Shown: one piece after another, positions 36,817 to 48,801 of the stretch
How positions within the stretch are numbered: position 1 is the stretch's first letter
Layout: each line of letters begins with the position of its first letter
Source of the DNA: Flavobacteriales bacterium
GTDB lineage: Bacteria; Bacteroidota; Bacteroidia; UBA10329
NCBI GenBank assembly: GCA_016124845.1
Contig: WGMW01000015.1
Location: forward strand, 179,909 to 243,908
Length of the DNA stretch: 64,000 nucleotides
Reading direction: 5' to 3'
The notes under the pieces: generated by a model
Told to the model about the DNA's origin: nothing
What the model saw: the letters and a program-made list of their open reading frames with translations, nothing else
Databases searched by the model: none
Translations under genes and position numbers: made by a program

Positions 36817-38163
36817 ATGAAGAAATTTATAGATACACTTCAGAACATCTGGAAGATCGATGACCTAAGGACGAGGATTCTCAACACCTTGGGTTTCATC
36901 ATGATCTACAGAGTGGGTTCGTTTGTGGTGTTGCCAGGTTTGGACCCATCTAAATTGGGTGCACTTCAGGCACAGACCTCAGACGGTCTTCTCGGTCTGT
37001 TGAACATGTTCTCGGGTGGTGCGTTCTCAAACGCTTCCATTTTCGCATTGGGTATCATGCCTTACATCTCTGCATCCATCGTGTTGCAGTTGGCAGGTAT
37101 GGCGGTTCCAGCTTTGCAGAAATTGCAGAAAGAAGGAGAGAGCGGACGAAAGAAGATCAATCAGTACACACGTTACCTGACAATCCTTATCACGGCTGGT
37201 CAGGCACCAGGGTACATTGCAAACCTTCAGTCGCAATTGCCTGTAGATGCTTTCTTGACATCACCAAGTCTGTTCTGGTTCACCGCATGGTTAATTCTTA
37301 TCACAGGAACCGTATTCGTCATGTGGTTGGGTGAGCGTATCACTGATAAAGGAATTGGAAATGGTATCTCATTGCTCATCATGGTGGGTATCATGGCGAG
37401 ATTGCCGTTCTCATTCATCGCAGAATTCTTCTCCAAGTTGGAGCAGTCTGGTGGTGGACTTGTCATCTTCTTGATTGAATTGGTTGTGCTGCTGTTTGTG
37501 ATCGTCTTCTCCATTCTGTTGGTTCAGGGAACCAGAAGAATTCCAGTTCAGGTTGCACGGGCTGCCATCTCTGGTCGTCAGGCGTTGCCACAAGGAGGAA
37601 CACGTCAGTACATTCCTTTGAAGGTGAATGCTGCTGGTGTTATGCCGATCATCTTCGCGCAAGCGATCATGTTCGTGCCGATCACATTGGGTGGTTTTGC
37701 TGGCGATAGTGCATCTTGGTTCGTTACTGCATTCTCAGATTTCACGGGTCCTGCATACAACATCACCTTCTTCCTGTTGATCATCGTGTTCACGTATTTC
37801 TATACGGCCATCACTATCAACCCGAATCAGATGGCGGAAGACATGAAACGCACTGGAGGTTTCATTCCTGGAGTGAAGCCTGGGAAGAAGACGGCAGAGT
37901 ACATCGATACGATCATGTCGCGTATTACGCTCCCGGGATCTATTTTCCTTGGAATCGTTGCCATCCTTCCATCCATTGCGATGATCTTTGGAGTGAACGC
38001 TCAGTTTGCACAGTTCTATGGAGGAACATCATTGTTGATCATGGTCGGTGTGGTGCTCGACACACTACAGCAGATCGAGAGTCATTTGTTGATGCGTCAC
38101 TATGACGGATTGATGAAGTCAGGTAGAATCAAAGGTCGCTCTTCAATGAGCATGGCCGGATAA
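36817..38163 (+). CDS. secY: Sec translocon channel subunit SecY
   Basis: 448 residues, ten membrane helices. Central pore of the Sec translocon, working with SecE and SecA. Features: FSGGAFSNASIFALGIMPYI around the plug, GNGISLLIMVGI in helix 5, QGTRRIPVQVA in the cytoplasmic loop that binds ribosome or SecA, and LDTLQQIESHLLMRHYDGLM near the C-terminus. The gene for methionine aminopeptidase, often next, is missing here; infA follows by 24 bp. Confidence 0.99.
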   Translation: MKKFIDTLQNIWKIDDLRTRILNTLGFIMIYRVGSFVVLPGLDPSKLGALQAQTSDGLLGLLNMFSGGAFSNASIFALGIMPYISASIVLQLAGMAVPALQKLQKEGESGRKKINQYTRYLTILITAGQAPGYIANLQSQLPVDAFLTSPSLFWFTAWLILITGTVFVMWLGERITDKGIGNGISLLIMVGIMARLPFSFIAEFFSKLEQSGGGLVIFLIELVVLLFVIVFSILLVQGTRRIPVQVARAAISGRQALPQGGTRQYIPLKVNAAGVMPIIFAQAIMFVPITLGGFAGDSASWFVTAFSDFTGPAYNITFFLLIIVFTYFYTAITINPNQMAEDMKRTGGFIPGVKPGKKTAEYIDTIMSRITLPGSIFLGIVAILPSIAMIFGVNAQFAQFYGGTSLLIMVGVVLDTLQQIESHLLMRHYDGLMKSGRIKGRSSMSMAG

Positions 38164-38187
38164 AAGGAGAGAGGTTAGAGGAAGCGT

Positions 38188-38406
38188 ATGGCAAAACAAG
38201 CATCTATATCACAGGACGGCACCGTAGTGGAAGCACTATCAAATGCCATGTTCCGTGTGGAGTTGGAGAATGGGCATGTGATCACAGCCCACATTTCAGG
38301 AAAGATGCGAATGCACTACATAAAGATTCTACCAGGAGATAAAGTAAAAGTTGAAATGAGTCCTTACGATCTTACAAAAGGACGTATTACATACCGATAT
38401 AAATAA
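38188..38406 (+). CDS. infA: Translation initiation factor IF-1
   Basis: 72 residues. S1-like OB fold: [39 protein letters not shown], then ending in [10 protein letters not shown]-1 blocks the A site during initiation. It lies between secY and rpmJ. Confidence 0.99.
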   Translation: MAKQASISQDGTVVEALSNAMFRVELENGHVITAHISGKMRMHYIKILPGDKVKVEMSPYDLTKGRITYRYK

Positions 38407-38413
38407 TTGCAAG

Positions 38414-38530
38414 ATGAAAGTCAGGGCATCAGTAAAGAAGAGAAGTGCAGATTGCAAGATCGTCAAGAGAAAAGGACGCGTCTACGTGATCAACAAGAAG
38501 AATCCGAAGTTCAAACAAAGACAAGGTTAA
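38414..38530 (+). CDS. rpmJ: 50S ribosomal protein L36, zinc-free form
   Basis: 38 residues: [20 protein letters not shown] then [18 protein letters not shown]. Of the four zinc ligands of the metal-binding form only Cys14 remains; the first and third Cys are Ser and Asn and the His is Phe. It begins 7 bp after infA. Confidence 0.97.
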   Translation: MKVRASVKKRSADCKIVKRKGRVYVINKKNPKFKQRQG

Positions 38531-38562
38531 TAGCCTTTACGTAACTGTATAGAATAAGTACA

Positions 38563-38937
38563 ATGGCAAGAATTGCAGGAATAGATCTTCCAAAGAACAA
38601 GAGAGGCGAAATCGGCCTTACCTACATCTACGGGATCGGTAGAGTAACCGCAGGGAAAATCCTTGACGGTGCAAACATCAGCCGTGACAAGAAAGTAGAA
38701 GAGTGGTCAGACGATGAGCAAGCTGCTATCCGTGAGGCTATCGGCCTTATCAAAACGGAAGGTGAGCTTCGTTCTCTTACCCAGATGAACATCAAGCGAT
38801 TGATGGATATCGGTTGCTACCGTGGTATCCGTCACCGTTCAGGTCTTCCACTTCGTGGACAGAAGACCAAGAACAACTCTCGTACGAGAAAAGGAAAGAG
38901 AAAAACTGTTGCCAACAAGAAGAAGGTAACCAAGTAA
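38563..38937 (+). CDS. rpsM: 30S ribosomal protein S13
   Basis: 124 residues ([20 protein letters not shown]). The helix-two-turn-helix and the C-terminal basic arm are present ([20 protein letters not shown]). S13 contacts tRNA and L5 across the subunit interface. Confidence 0.99.
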   Translation: MARIAGIDLPKNKRGEIGLTYIYGIGRVTAGKILDGANISRDKKVEEWSDDEQAAIREAIGLIKTEGELRSLTQMNIKRLMDIGCYRGIRHRSGLPLRGQKTKNNSRTRKGKRKTVANKKKVTK

Positions 38938-38962
38938 TAATAGACTTCGATAATTCGAGGAA

Positions 38963-39352
38963 ATGGCAAAGACATCAAAAACTACAAGAAAAAGAACCGT
39001 TAAGGTCGATGCAGTTGGAGAAGCGCACATCAACGCAACTTTCAACAACATCATCATCTCTCTTACCAACAACAAAGGAGAAGTCATCTCTTGGTCGTCT
39101 GCTGGTAAGCAAGGCTTTAGAGGTTCCAAAAAGAACACTCCTTACGCTGCTCAGACCGCAGCTACCGATTGCGCCAAGGTTGCGTATGAGGCTGGTCTGA
39201 GAAAAGTAAAGGTGTTTGTGAAAGGACCAGGCGGTGGTCGCGAGTCGGCTATCCGTTACATTCACGCAAGTGGAATTGAAGTTAGCGAGATCGTAGACGT
39301 AACGCCACTTCCACACAACGGATGTCGCCCACCGAAAAGAAGAAGAGTTTAA
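38963..39352 (+). CDS. rpsK: 30S ribosomal protein S11
   Basis: 129 residues. Features: [37 protein letters not shown] and the C-terminal [19 protein letters not shown]11 forms the platform and part of the mRNA exit. Confidence 0.99.
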   Translation: MAKTSKTTRKRTVKVDAVGEAHINATFNNIIISLTNNKGEVISWSSAGKQGFRGSKKNTPYAAQTAATDCAKVAYEAGLRKVKVFVKGPGGGRESAIRYIHASGIEVSEIVDVTPLPHNGCRPPKRRRV

Positions 39353-39372
39353 GCACGCATTAGAATAAAGAA

Positions 39373-39978
39373 ATGGCCAGATATACAGGACCAAAATCGA
39401 AAATTGCACGAAAGTTCGGAGAGGCTATCTACGGACCGGATAAGTACTTGGAGAAGAAAAGCTATCCTCCTGGGATGCACGGTAACAACAGACGCAGAAA
39501 GAAGCAGTCTGACTACGGTGTTCAGTTGATGGAGAAGCAAAAGGCCAAGTACACTTACGGTATGCTTGAGCGTCAGTTCGAGAACCTTTTCCACAAGGCA
39601 TCAAGCAAATCTGGTATTACAGGTGAGTTGCTGTTGCAATTGTGCGAGGCTCGTTTGGACAACGTGGTTTACCGAATGGGAATTGCTCCTTCTCGTGCAG
39701 CTGCCCGTCAGTTGGTAACGCATCGTCATATAACTGTCGGTGGTGAGGTTTGTAACATTCCTTCACGTTCCATCAGACCAGGTGAGAAGATCGCGGTCCG
39801 CGAAAAGTCGAAGTCATTGGAAGCGATCAGCGAATCGCTTGCTGCCAACTCGTGCGATAGCGCATGGTTGAGCTGGAATCCTTCAAACATGGAAGGAGAG
39901 TTCATGCACTATCCAACTCGCGAAGAAATTCCTGAGAACATCAATGAGCAGCTCATTGTCGAATTGTATTCTAAGTAA
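39373..39978 (+). CDS. rpsD: 30S ribosomal protein S4, zinc-free form
   Basis: 201 residues ([20 protein letters not shown]). The N-terminal region has no Cys cluster, so this is the metal-free form. The S4 domain lies at about 92-155 ([20 protein letters not shown]). S4 starts 30S assembly and acts in fidelity. Confidence 0.99.
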   Translation: MARYTGPKSKIARKFGEAIYGPDKYLEKKSYPPGMHGNNRRRKKQSDYGVQLMEKQKAKYTYGMLERQFENLFHKASSKSGITGELLLQLCEARLDNVVYRMGIAPSRAAARQLVTHRHITVGGEVCNIPSRSIRPGEKIAVREKSKSLEAISESLAANSCDSAWLSWNPSNMEGEFMHYPTREEIPENINEQLIVELYSK

Positions 39979-40004
39979 TAACTGCTAAAAGGCATCAAAT
40001 AATC

Positions 40005-40997
40005 ATGGCAATACTTGATTTTCAAAAACCTGATAAAGTCATCATGCTCAACTCAGATGAGCGTGTTGGAGAATTCGAATTCCGTCCACTTGAGCCAGGT
40101 TACGGTATCACTATCGGTAACGCGCTGAGAAGAATCCTTCTCAACTCATTGGAAGGATTTGCGATCACCTCAATCCGTATTGATGGTGTAGAGCATGAGT
40201 TCTCAACCGTTTCTGGAGTTGTTGAGGACGTGACTGAAATGGTTCTTAACTTGAAGCAGGTACGTTTCAAGCGTCAGATCGATACGCAGGAAAATGAGCG
40301 TGTTACAGTTTCTGTTTCAGGACAGGATAAATTGACCGCTGGTGATATCGGCAAGTTCCTCACAGGTTTCCAAGTATTGAATCCAGAGTTGGTTATCTGC
40401 CACATGGAGAAGTCAGTAAAACTGAACATGGACCTTACAATTGATAAAGGCCGTGGTTACGTTCCTGCTGAAGATAACAAGCCAGCAAGCGCTCCAGTTG
40501 GAACCATTGCTATCGATGTCATCTTCACTCCGATCAAAAATGTGAAGTACTCTATCGAGAACTTCCGTGTGGAGCAGAAGACCGACTACGAGAAATTGGT
40601 GATGGAGATCACAACGGATGGTTCTATTCATCCGAAGGATGCATTGAAAGAAGCTGCCAAGATCCTTATTCACCACTTCATGTTGTTCTCTGACGAGAAG
40701 ATCGCTTTGGAGACTGAAGTGAAAAAGCCAGCGGAGGAATTCGATGAGAACGCGTTGCACATGCGTCAATTGTTGAAGACCAAATTGGTTGATATGGATC
40801 TTTCTGTTCGTGCATTGAACTGCTTGAAAGCAGCTGACGTGGAAACGTTGGGCGACCTTGTTTCTTACAACAAGAACGATCTATTGAAATTCAGAAACTT
40901 CGGTAAGAAGTCTTTGACAGAGTTGGAGGATCTGGTTCACTCTAAGAACTTGACCTTCGGAATGAACGTTGCGAAATACAGACTGGACGAGGATTAA
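40005..40997 (+). CDS. rpoA: RNA polymerase alpha subunit
   Basis: 330 residues. The N-terminal domain (1-~230) dimerises and starts core assembly ([20 protein letters not shown]). The C-terminal domain (~250-330) binds DNA and activators ([20 protein letters not shown], then [14 protein letters not shown]). Full length. A 63-bp spacer built of heptamer repeats separates it from rplQ. Confidence 0.99.
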   Translation: MAILDFQKPDKVIMLNSDERVGEFEFRPLEPGYGITIGNALRRILLNSLEGFAITSIRIDGVEHEFSTVSGVVEDVTEMVLNLKQVRFKRQIDTQENERVTVSVSGQDKLTAGDIGKFLTGFQVLNPELVICHMEKSVKLNMDLTIDKGRGYVPAEDNKPASAPVGTIAIDVIFTPIKNVKYSIENFRVEQKTDYEKLVMEITTDGSIHPKDALKEAAKILIHHFMLFSDEKIALETEVKKPAEEFDENALHMRQLLKTKLVDMDLSVRALNCLKAADVETLGDLVSYNKNDLLKFRNFGKKSLTELEDLVHSKNLTFGMNVAKYRLDED

Positions 40998-41005
40998 TAA
41001 AAGCC

Positions 41006-41060
41006 TCAAGTTTCAAGTTCTTGCGATTGAACTTTGAACCTTGAACATTGAACTATTGAA
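41006..41060. repeat. Heptamer repeats filling the rpoA-rplQ spacer
   Basis: Two copies of TCAAGTT (41006-41019) are followed by four 7-bp units of the form nTTGAAC (41026-41053), ending against the rplQ ATG. The two blocks are complementary in part (TTCAAGTTC with GAACTTTGAA), so a hairpin can form. Confidence 0.6.
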
Positions 41061-41681
41061 ATGAGACATAGGAAAGGTTTTAACCATTTAGGGAGAAAGA
41101 AAGGGCATCGCGATGCAATGCTGTCAAACATGGCCAGTTCATTGATTCTTCACAAAAGAATCACTACAACTGTAGCCAAGGCGAAAGCACTACGCTCTTA
41201 CGTGGAGCCGTTGATCACCAAGTCGAAGGTTGATGAGACGCATGCACGTAGAGTGGTATTCAGCTACTTGAAAGACAAAGAGGCTACTGCGGAGCTTTTC
41301 CGTGAAGTGTCTCCGAAAGTTGCTGATCGTCCAGGTGGTTACACACGCATCATCAAGTTGCCAACACGTTTGGGCGATAGCGCAGATATGGCGATGATCG
41401 AGTTGGTTGACTTCAACGAGCTGTTGGTGAAAGAAGCCAAGCCGAAGCGTAGCAGAAGAAGCCGCAGAAGTACTGGTGGTGCTGCTAAGAAAGCGGAAGC
41501 TGCTCCAGCGGCTGAAGCAAAGGCAGAAGAGCCAAAGGCTGAAGTAGCTGAAGAAGTTGTAGAGGCACCAGTTGAAGAGGCTGCACCAGCAGAAGCTGCT
41601 CCAGAAGCCAAGGCGGAAGAGCCGGCTGCTGATGAAGCTGCAAAGGAAGAAGAAGGCGGAGACGAAAAGAAAAAAGCCTGA
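41061..41681 (+). CDS. rplQ: 50S ribosomal protein L17 with long acidic tail
   Basis: 206 residues. The core ([20 protein letters not shown] to about residue 135) is normal and binds near the tunnel exit. After a basic stretch ([14 protein letters not shown]) comes a tail of about 65 residues made almost only of Ala, Glu, Pro, Val and Lys, which E. coli L17 (about 127 residues) does not have. Extended L17 proteins are common in Bacteroidota. Last gene of the super-operon, followed by a strong terminator. Confidence 0.98.
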   Translation: MRHRKGFNHLGRKKGHRDAMLSNMASSLILHKRITTTVAKAKALRSYVEPLITKSKVDETHARRVVFSYLKDKEATAELFREVSPKVADRPGGYTRIIKLPTRLGDSADMAMIELVDFNELLVKEAKPKRSRRSRRSTGGAAKKAEAAPAAEAKAEEPKAEVAEEVVEAPVEEAAPAEAAPEAKAEEPAADEAAKEEEGGDEKKKA

Positions 41682-41710
41682 TTTTCAAAACGTGTTTAAA
41701 AGTTGACAGA

Positions 41711-41741
41711 AGGACGAGCCGCTTACGGTTCGTCCTTTTTT
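41711..41741 (+). terminator. Terminator of the ribosomal super-operon
   Basis: An 11-bp stem (41711-41721 with 41726-41736, AGGACGAGCCG / CGGTTCGTCCT) with one G-U pair and a 4-nt loop, then six T. It lies 30 bp after the rplQ stop. Confidence 0.92.
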
Positions 41742-41748
41742 AATTTTG
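41741..41748 (+). promoter_or_regulatory. Candidate -7 element for carA
   Basis: TAATTTTG, a full match to TAnnTTTG, 17 bp before the carA ATG and directly after the terminator T-run. No TTG stands at the -33 distance, which falls inside the terminator hairpin. Confidence 0.45.
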
Positions 41749-41765
41749 CCCAAACCCAAAAGCAG

Positions 41766-42875
41766 ATGAAATACCAGAACAGACCTGACGCGATCCTATT
41801 ACTCCAAGACGGAACAGTTTTCAGAGGGAAAGCGGCAGGCAAGATCGGAACGACCACAGGCGAGATCTGCTTCAACACTGGAATGACCGGATATCAGGAG
41901 ATTTTCACCGATCCATCTTACTACGGTCAGATCATGGTTACGGCAAGCGTTCATATAGGAAACTATGGCGTAAGTCCGGAAGACGTTGAGTCGGAAGGAA
42001 TGAAGATCAGCGGATTGGTGTGTAAATACTTCTCAAAGGTTTACAGCCGACCAAGAGGAGTTGACAACATCCAAGGTTATTTCGAAGAAAACCAAGTGGT
42101 TGGAATTTCCGATGTGGATACACGAGCCATCGTTCAACACATTCGTGATAAAGGCGCCATGAACGCCATCATTTCATCTGAAGAGTTGGATGTTGAAGTT
42201 CTGAAGAAGCAATTGGAAAAAGTTCCTTCTATGGAAGGTTTAGAGCTTTCATCCAAAGTGTGCGCGAAAGAGCCTTATTTCTACGGAGATGAGAATGCAG
42301 ACCATCGTGTGGCGGTTCTTGATATTGGTGTGAAGAAGAACATCTTGAGATGCCTTGCTGAACGAGGTTGCTACCTGAAAGTGTTCCCGATGGACACGCC
42401 ATTCGATACGATCATGGAATGGAATCCTGAAGGATTTATGATCTCTAACGGCCCTGGCGATCCTGCAGCCATGCCAGCGGTAAGCGAAACCGTTACCAAA
42501 ATGATCGATTCTGGAATTCCGGTTTTCGGAATCTGCCTCGGTCATCAAGTGATGGCCATCAGTCAGGGAATTCCGACTTACAAGATGCACAACGGTCACC
42601 GTGGCATCAATCATCCGATCAAGAACCTTGAAACAGGCAAATGCGAAGTGACATCCCAAAATCACGGTTTTGTGGTGAATCGCGAAGCATGTGAGAACCA
42701 TGCTGATATTGAAATCACGCATGTACATCTCAACGACAATACAGTTGCAGGTTTGCGATTGAAAGGTCGTCCGGTATTCAGTGTGCAATATCACCCAGAA
42801 TCATCGCCAGGACCGAACGATAGTCGCTATCTGTTTGATCAGTTTGTAGAGAACATGAAGATGGTTCTTGCCTGA
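41766..42875 (+). CDS. carA: Carbamoyl-phosphate synthase small subunit
   Basis: 369 residues from the ATG at 41766 (MKYQNRPDAILLLQDGTVF); the longer frame begins at a TTG inside the terminator. It hydrolyses glutamine and channels ammonia to CarB for carbamoyl phosphate, used for pyrimidines and arginine. The class I amidotransferase triad is visible: Cys in FGICLGHQV, His and Glu in VQYHPESSPGP. CarB is not in the window. The position after rplQ and before eno is common in Bacteroidota. Confidence 0.98.
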   Translation: MKYQNRPDAILLLQDGTVFRGKAAGKIGTTTGEICFNTGMTGYQEIFTDPSYYGQIMVTASVHIGNYGVSPEDVESEGMKISGLVCKYFSKVYSRPRGVDNIQGYFEENQVVGISDVDTRAIVQHIRDKGAMNAIISSEELDVEVLKKQLEKVPSMEGLELSSKVCAKEPYFYGDENADHRVAVLDIGVKKNILRCLAERGCYLKVFPMDTPFDTIMEWNPEGFMISNGPGDPAAMPAVSETVTKMIDSGIPVFGICLGHQVMAISQGIPTYKMHNGHRGINHPIKNLETGKCEVTSQNHGFVVNREACENHADIEITHVHLNDNTVAGLRLKGRPVFSVQYHPESSPGPNDSRYLFDQFVENMKMVLA

Positions 42876-42897
42876 TTTGAATTAACTGATAATCTAA

Positions 42898-45652
<2,755 letters not shown>

Positions 45653-45699
45653 CGAGCGAATTTAAACAAGTCGCGCTGCTTGTGGTTATTTTCGCACAG

Positions 45700-47511
45700 A
45701 TGGGATATCGTTCGCTTGAGCAGTGTGTCAAAGACCTTGAAAAGCACGGTCATTTGGTTCGGATAACCGAAGAGGTCGATCCGAATTTGGAAATGGCCGC
45801 CATCCATTTGCGGGTTTTTGAGAACAACGGCCCAGCGTTGCTTTTCGAGAATGTGAAAGACTCCAAGTATCGCGCGGTTTCTAACCTGTTCGGGTCTCTT
45901 GAGCGTAGCCGATTCATTTTCCGCGATTCGTTGGAAAGAGTGAAGCGTTTGGTTCAGATGAAAGGCGACCCATCGCTCCTCATGAAGAATCCATCTTGGA
46001 TCATTTCCGCCTTACAAGGAGGTATTGACGCATTGCCTTTTCAATGGAAGAGCAGTTTCGAGGAAGTTTCTATCTCCGATCTGCCGCAGATAAAATGCTG
46101 GCCAGATGATGGCGGTCCGTTCGTAACGCTGCCGCAAGTTTATTCGGAAGACATTGACCGATCAGGAATCATGAATTCCAACTTGGGAATGTATCGCGTT
46201 CAGTTGGGTGGAAACGATTATGTGCAGAACAAGGAAATTGGTCTGCATTACCAATTGCATCGCGGCATCGGGATTCATCAGACCAAAAGTAACAACGCGG
46301 GGCAGCCGCTCAAAGTGGCCGTGTTCGTTGGTGGACCGCCTTCACATTCGTTTGCAGCTGTAATGCCATTGCCAGAAGGATTACCAGAGGTTGCTTTTGC
46401 AGGTGCGTTGGGTGGTAGGAATTTCCGCTATTTCAAGCAGGATGGTTTCACCGTTTCTGCGGATGCCGATTTTGTCATTCTCGGTGAGGTTTATCCCATG
46501 GAAAACAAACCTGAAGGACCGTTCGGTGATCACTTAGGTTACTATAGTCTGAAGCACGATTTCCCGCTAATGCGGGTGAAAAAAGTTCTTGCCAAGAAGA
46601 ATGGAATTTGGGCGTTTACGGTGGTTGGTCGGCCACCACAGGAAGACACCAGTTTCGGTGCGTTGATCCACGAGATCACGGGAGCTATTCTTCCGCAGAC
46701 CATTCCTGGATTGCACGAAGTGAATGCTGTTGATGCTGCGGGAGTTCATCCGTTGCTTTTGGCGGTTGGAAGTGAGCGCTACACGCCTTATTTGGAAGTG
46801 AAGCAACCGCAGGAATTGCTCACAACAGCCAATGCCATTTTGGGTTTCAATCAGATGTCATTGGCCAAGTTCCTTTTCATCATTGCAAAAGATGAGAATT
46901 CGCCAAGTTCTAAAGACGAAAAGGCGTTTTTCAAATACGTTTTAGAGCGATTTGATCCAACGCGCGATCTGCATTTTCAGACCAGAACGACCATCGATAC
47001 GCTCGATTACAGCGGAACGGATCTGAACAGCGGTTCCAAGTTGGTGGTAGCTGCTGTCGGTTCTAAAAAGAGAGAATTAGCCACGGAAGTTCCTGAGTTG
47101 AATCTTCCCGATGGGTTCAAGAATCCGAAGGTGGTTTTTGAAGGCGTTCTGGCCATCGAATCCAACAAATATTCAGATGGGTCTGATGTGAAAAAGCTGA
47201 CGTCAGTTTTGGAGTCTCAGCAAAGGAATCTTGAAGGATTTCCTATGATTGTTTTGGTCGATGACAGCGAATTCGTTGCTCGAACGCTGAACAATTTCCT
47301 GTGGGTCACCTTCACACGCAGCAATCCTTCACACGACATTCACGGAGTAGGGGAGTTCATTGAAAACAAACACTGGGGCTGCACAGGTTCTGTGGTTTTT
47401 GATGCGCGGATAAAACCCCATCATGCGCCTCCGCTCATCAAAGATCCCGAAGTGGAAAAGCGGGTTGACCGACTTGGGATCAAAGGTGCATCGTTGTACG
47501 GAATCATCTGA
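45700..47511 (+). CDS. UbiD-family decarboxylase, probably menaquinone pathway
   Basis: 603 residues from the ATG at 45700 (MGYRSLEQCVKDLEKHGHLV); an upstream start would run through the divergent gene's 5' end. UbiD enzymes use prenylated FMN to decarboxylate aromatic or unsaturated acids. Visible: MNSNLGMYRVQL and the cofactor/catalytic region PEGPFGDHLGYYS (with the family Glu). In Bacteroidota with menaquinone the long UbiD form is assigned to the late decarboxylation step, but UbiX and other men/mqn genes are not in the window, so the substrate is an inference. Confidence 0.88.
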   Translation: MGYRSLEQCVKDLEKHGHLVRITEEVDPNLEMAAIHLRVFENNGPALLFENVKDSKYRAVSNLFGSLERSRFIFRDSLERVKRLVQMKGDPSLLMKNPSWIISALQGGIDALPFQWKSSFEEVSISDLPQIKCWPDDGGPFVTLPQVYSEDIDRSGIMNSNLGMYRVQLGGNDYVQNKEIGLHYQLHRGIGIHQTKSNNAGQPLKVAVFVGGPPSHSFAAVMPLPEGLPEVAFAGALGGRNFRYFKQDGFTVSADADFVILGEVYPMENKPEGPFGDHLGYYSLKHDFPLMRVKKVLAKKNGIWAFTVVGRPPQEDTSFGALIHEITGAILPQTIPGLHEVNAVDAAGVHPLLLAVGSERYTPYLEVKQPQELLTTANAILGFNQMSLAKFLFIIAKDENSPSSKDEKAFFKYVLERFDPTRDLHFQTRTTIDTLDYSGTDLNSGSKLVVAAVGSKKRELATEVPELNLPDGFKNPKVVFEGVLAIESNKYSDGSDVKKLTSVLESQQRNLEGFPMIVLVDDSEFVARTLNNFLWVTFTRSNPSHDIHGVGEFIENKHWGCTGSVVFDARIKPHHAPPLIKDPEVEKRVDRLGIKGASLYGII

Positions 47512-47535
47512 CCCTTCCAATTTACGCACTTCATT

Positions 47536-47550
47536 TACGTGAATCACGTA
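47536..47550. promoter_or_regulatory. Perfect palindrome upstream of the FIST gene
   Basis: TACGTGA-a-TCACGTA, seven-base arms around one base, 25 bp after the UbiD gene and 110 bp before the FIST gene. It has no T-run and is more like an operator than a terminator. Confidence 0.35.
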
Positions 47551-47588
47551 TCGTCAATTTCCGATATGTGTGAATTTGTCCGAATAGG

Positions 47589-47617
47589 TTGATGATTGCG
47601 GTCTATTCGTAACCTTG
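47589..47617 (+). promoter_or_regulatory. Candidate promoter of the FIST-phosphatase operon
   Basis: TTG (47589-47591), 18 bp, TAACCTTG (47610-47617): one mismatch to TAnnTTTG. It would give a leader of about 36 nt. Confidence 0.4.
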
Positions 47618-47659
47618 AATAATGCTCACCGTTCATCTGCTACTTATTGATCAGCAATC

Positions 47660-48799
47660 ATGAAGACGGAACAAAGACAATGGACTGCGGAAGGCGGTTG
47701 GCAGGAGATCAAGATCGAGGACATTGGCGAAACAGCCAATCTCGTATTTGTTTTCGGTGCCAGAAAATTATTGGAAGACGCATCGAAATTCGAGGAGATA
47801 AAGTCGATGTATCCATCGGCTCACATCCTGATGGGAAGCACGTCTGGAGAGATATTGGAGGATCTTGTATATGACGATTCTTTGGCGGTAACGGCAGTCG
47901 AGTTCGAGAAGACGAGCATCAAGGTCACTTCCATGGATATCAATGATGCCAAGAGCAGTTTTGATGCTGGAGTTCGTTTGGCCAACGAATTGAAAGGCGA
48001 AGGACTGTCGCACGTATTTCTGCTTTCGGACGGTTTGCACGTGAACGGAAGCGAGATCGTAAAAGGTGTCAATTCCACGTTGGACGAGAAAGTTCCCTGC
48101 ACGGGAGGCTTGGCAGGAGATGCGGCCAACTTCGAAAAGACATTGGTCGGTTTGGACGGCCCACCGAAGGAAAACCTGATCGTAGCGGTTGGTTTTTACG
48201 GAAGCGACATTGAGGTCGGTTACGGTTCGGTAGGAGGTTGGGACAACTTCGGGGCGGAGCGTTTGGTGACGCGTTCGGAAGGGAATGTTCTCTATGAACT
48301 GGATGGTCAGTCGGCATTGGAACTTTACAAAATGTACCTGGGCGATAAGGCTTCGGAACTCCCTGGTTCCGCGCTGCTTTTTCCGCTGGGTTTGAAATTC
48401 GATGAAGAATCGGACACGATTGTAAGAACAGTTCTCGGTGTTGATGAGGAGCAGAACAGCATGACCTTCGCTGGCGATATTCCCGAAGGATGCTACGTGA
48501 GATTGATGAAGGCCAACTTCGACAAATTGATCGAAGGTGCCAATCTTGCCGCTGAACACACCACGCAAAAAGGAGGAGGTTCTGGTGAAAAACTGGCTCT
48601 TTTGATCAGTTGTGTCGGTAGGAAACTTATCTTAGGGCAACGAATTGACGAGGAAGTCGAGGCTGTTCAATCAGTATTGGGAAATGGAACTACTATTACT
48701 GGATTTTATTCTTACGGAGAAATTTCGCCTGTTGTTGAATCGGCCCGTTGTGAGTTGCATAATCAAACAATGACAATTACGACCTTTGCCGAGGTATAA
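47660..48799 (+). CDS. FIST-domain sensory protein
   Basis: 379 residues without membrane helices or signal. Residues ~30-215 fit the FIST N-domain (MYPSAHILMGSTSGEILEDL, VPCTGGLAGDAANFEKTLV) and ~220-360 the FIST C-domain (GSALLFPLGLKFDEES, LLISCVGRKLILGQRIDEE, TGFYSYGEISP). FIST domains are thought to bind small ligands such as amino acids and are often found near signalling enzymes. The neighbour, 2 bp downstream, is a SpoIIE-type phosphatase, so ligand sensing by this protein probably sets the phosphatase activity. Confidence 0.92.
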   Translation: MKTEQRQWTAEGGWQEIKIEDIGETANLVFVFGARKLLEDASKFEEIKSMYPSAHILMGSTSGEILEDLVYDDSLAVTAVEFEKTSIKVTSMDINDAKSSFDAGVRLANELKGEGLSHVFLLSDGLHVNGSEIVKGVNSTLDEKVPCTGGLAGDAANFEKTLVGLDGPPKENLIVAVGFYGSDIEVGYGSVGGWDNFGAERLVTRSEGNVLYELDGQSALELYKMYLGDKASELPGSALLFPLGLKFDEESDTIVRTVLGVDEEQNSMTFAGDIPEGCYVRLMKANFDKLIEGANLAAEHTTQKGGGSGEKLALLISCVGRKLILGQRIDEEVEAVQSVLGNGTTITGFYSYGEISPVVESARCELHNQTMTITTFAEV

Positions 48800-48801
48800 C
48801 C

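Noticed and set aside
47768..48568. Open frame of 266 codons opposite the FIST gene
   Set aside because: No motif; the FIST frame has both domains and a good operon context.
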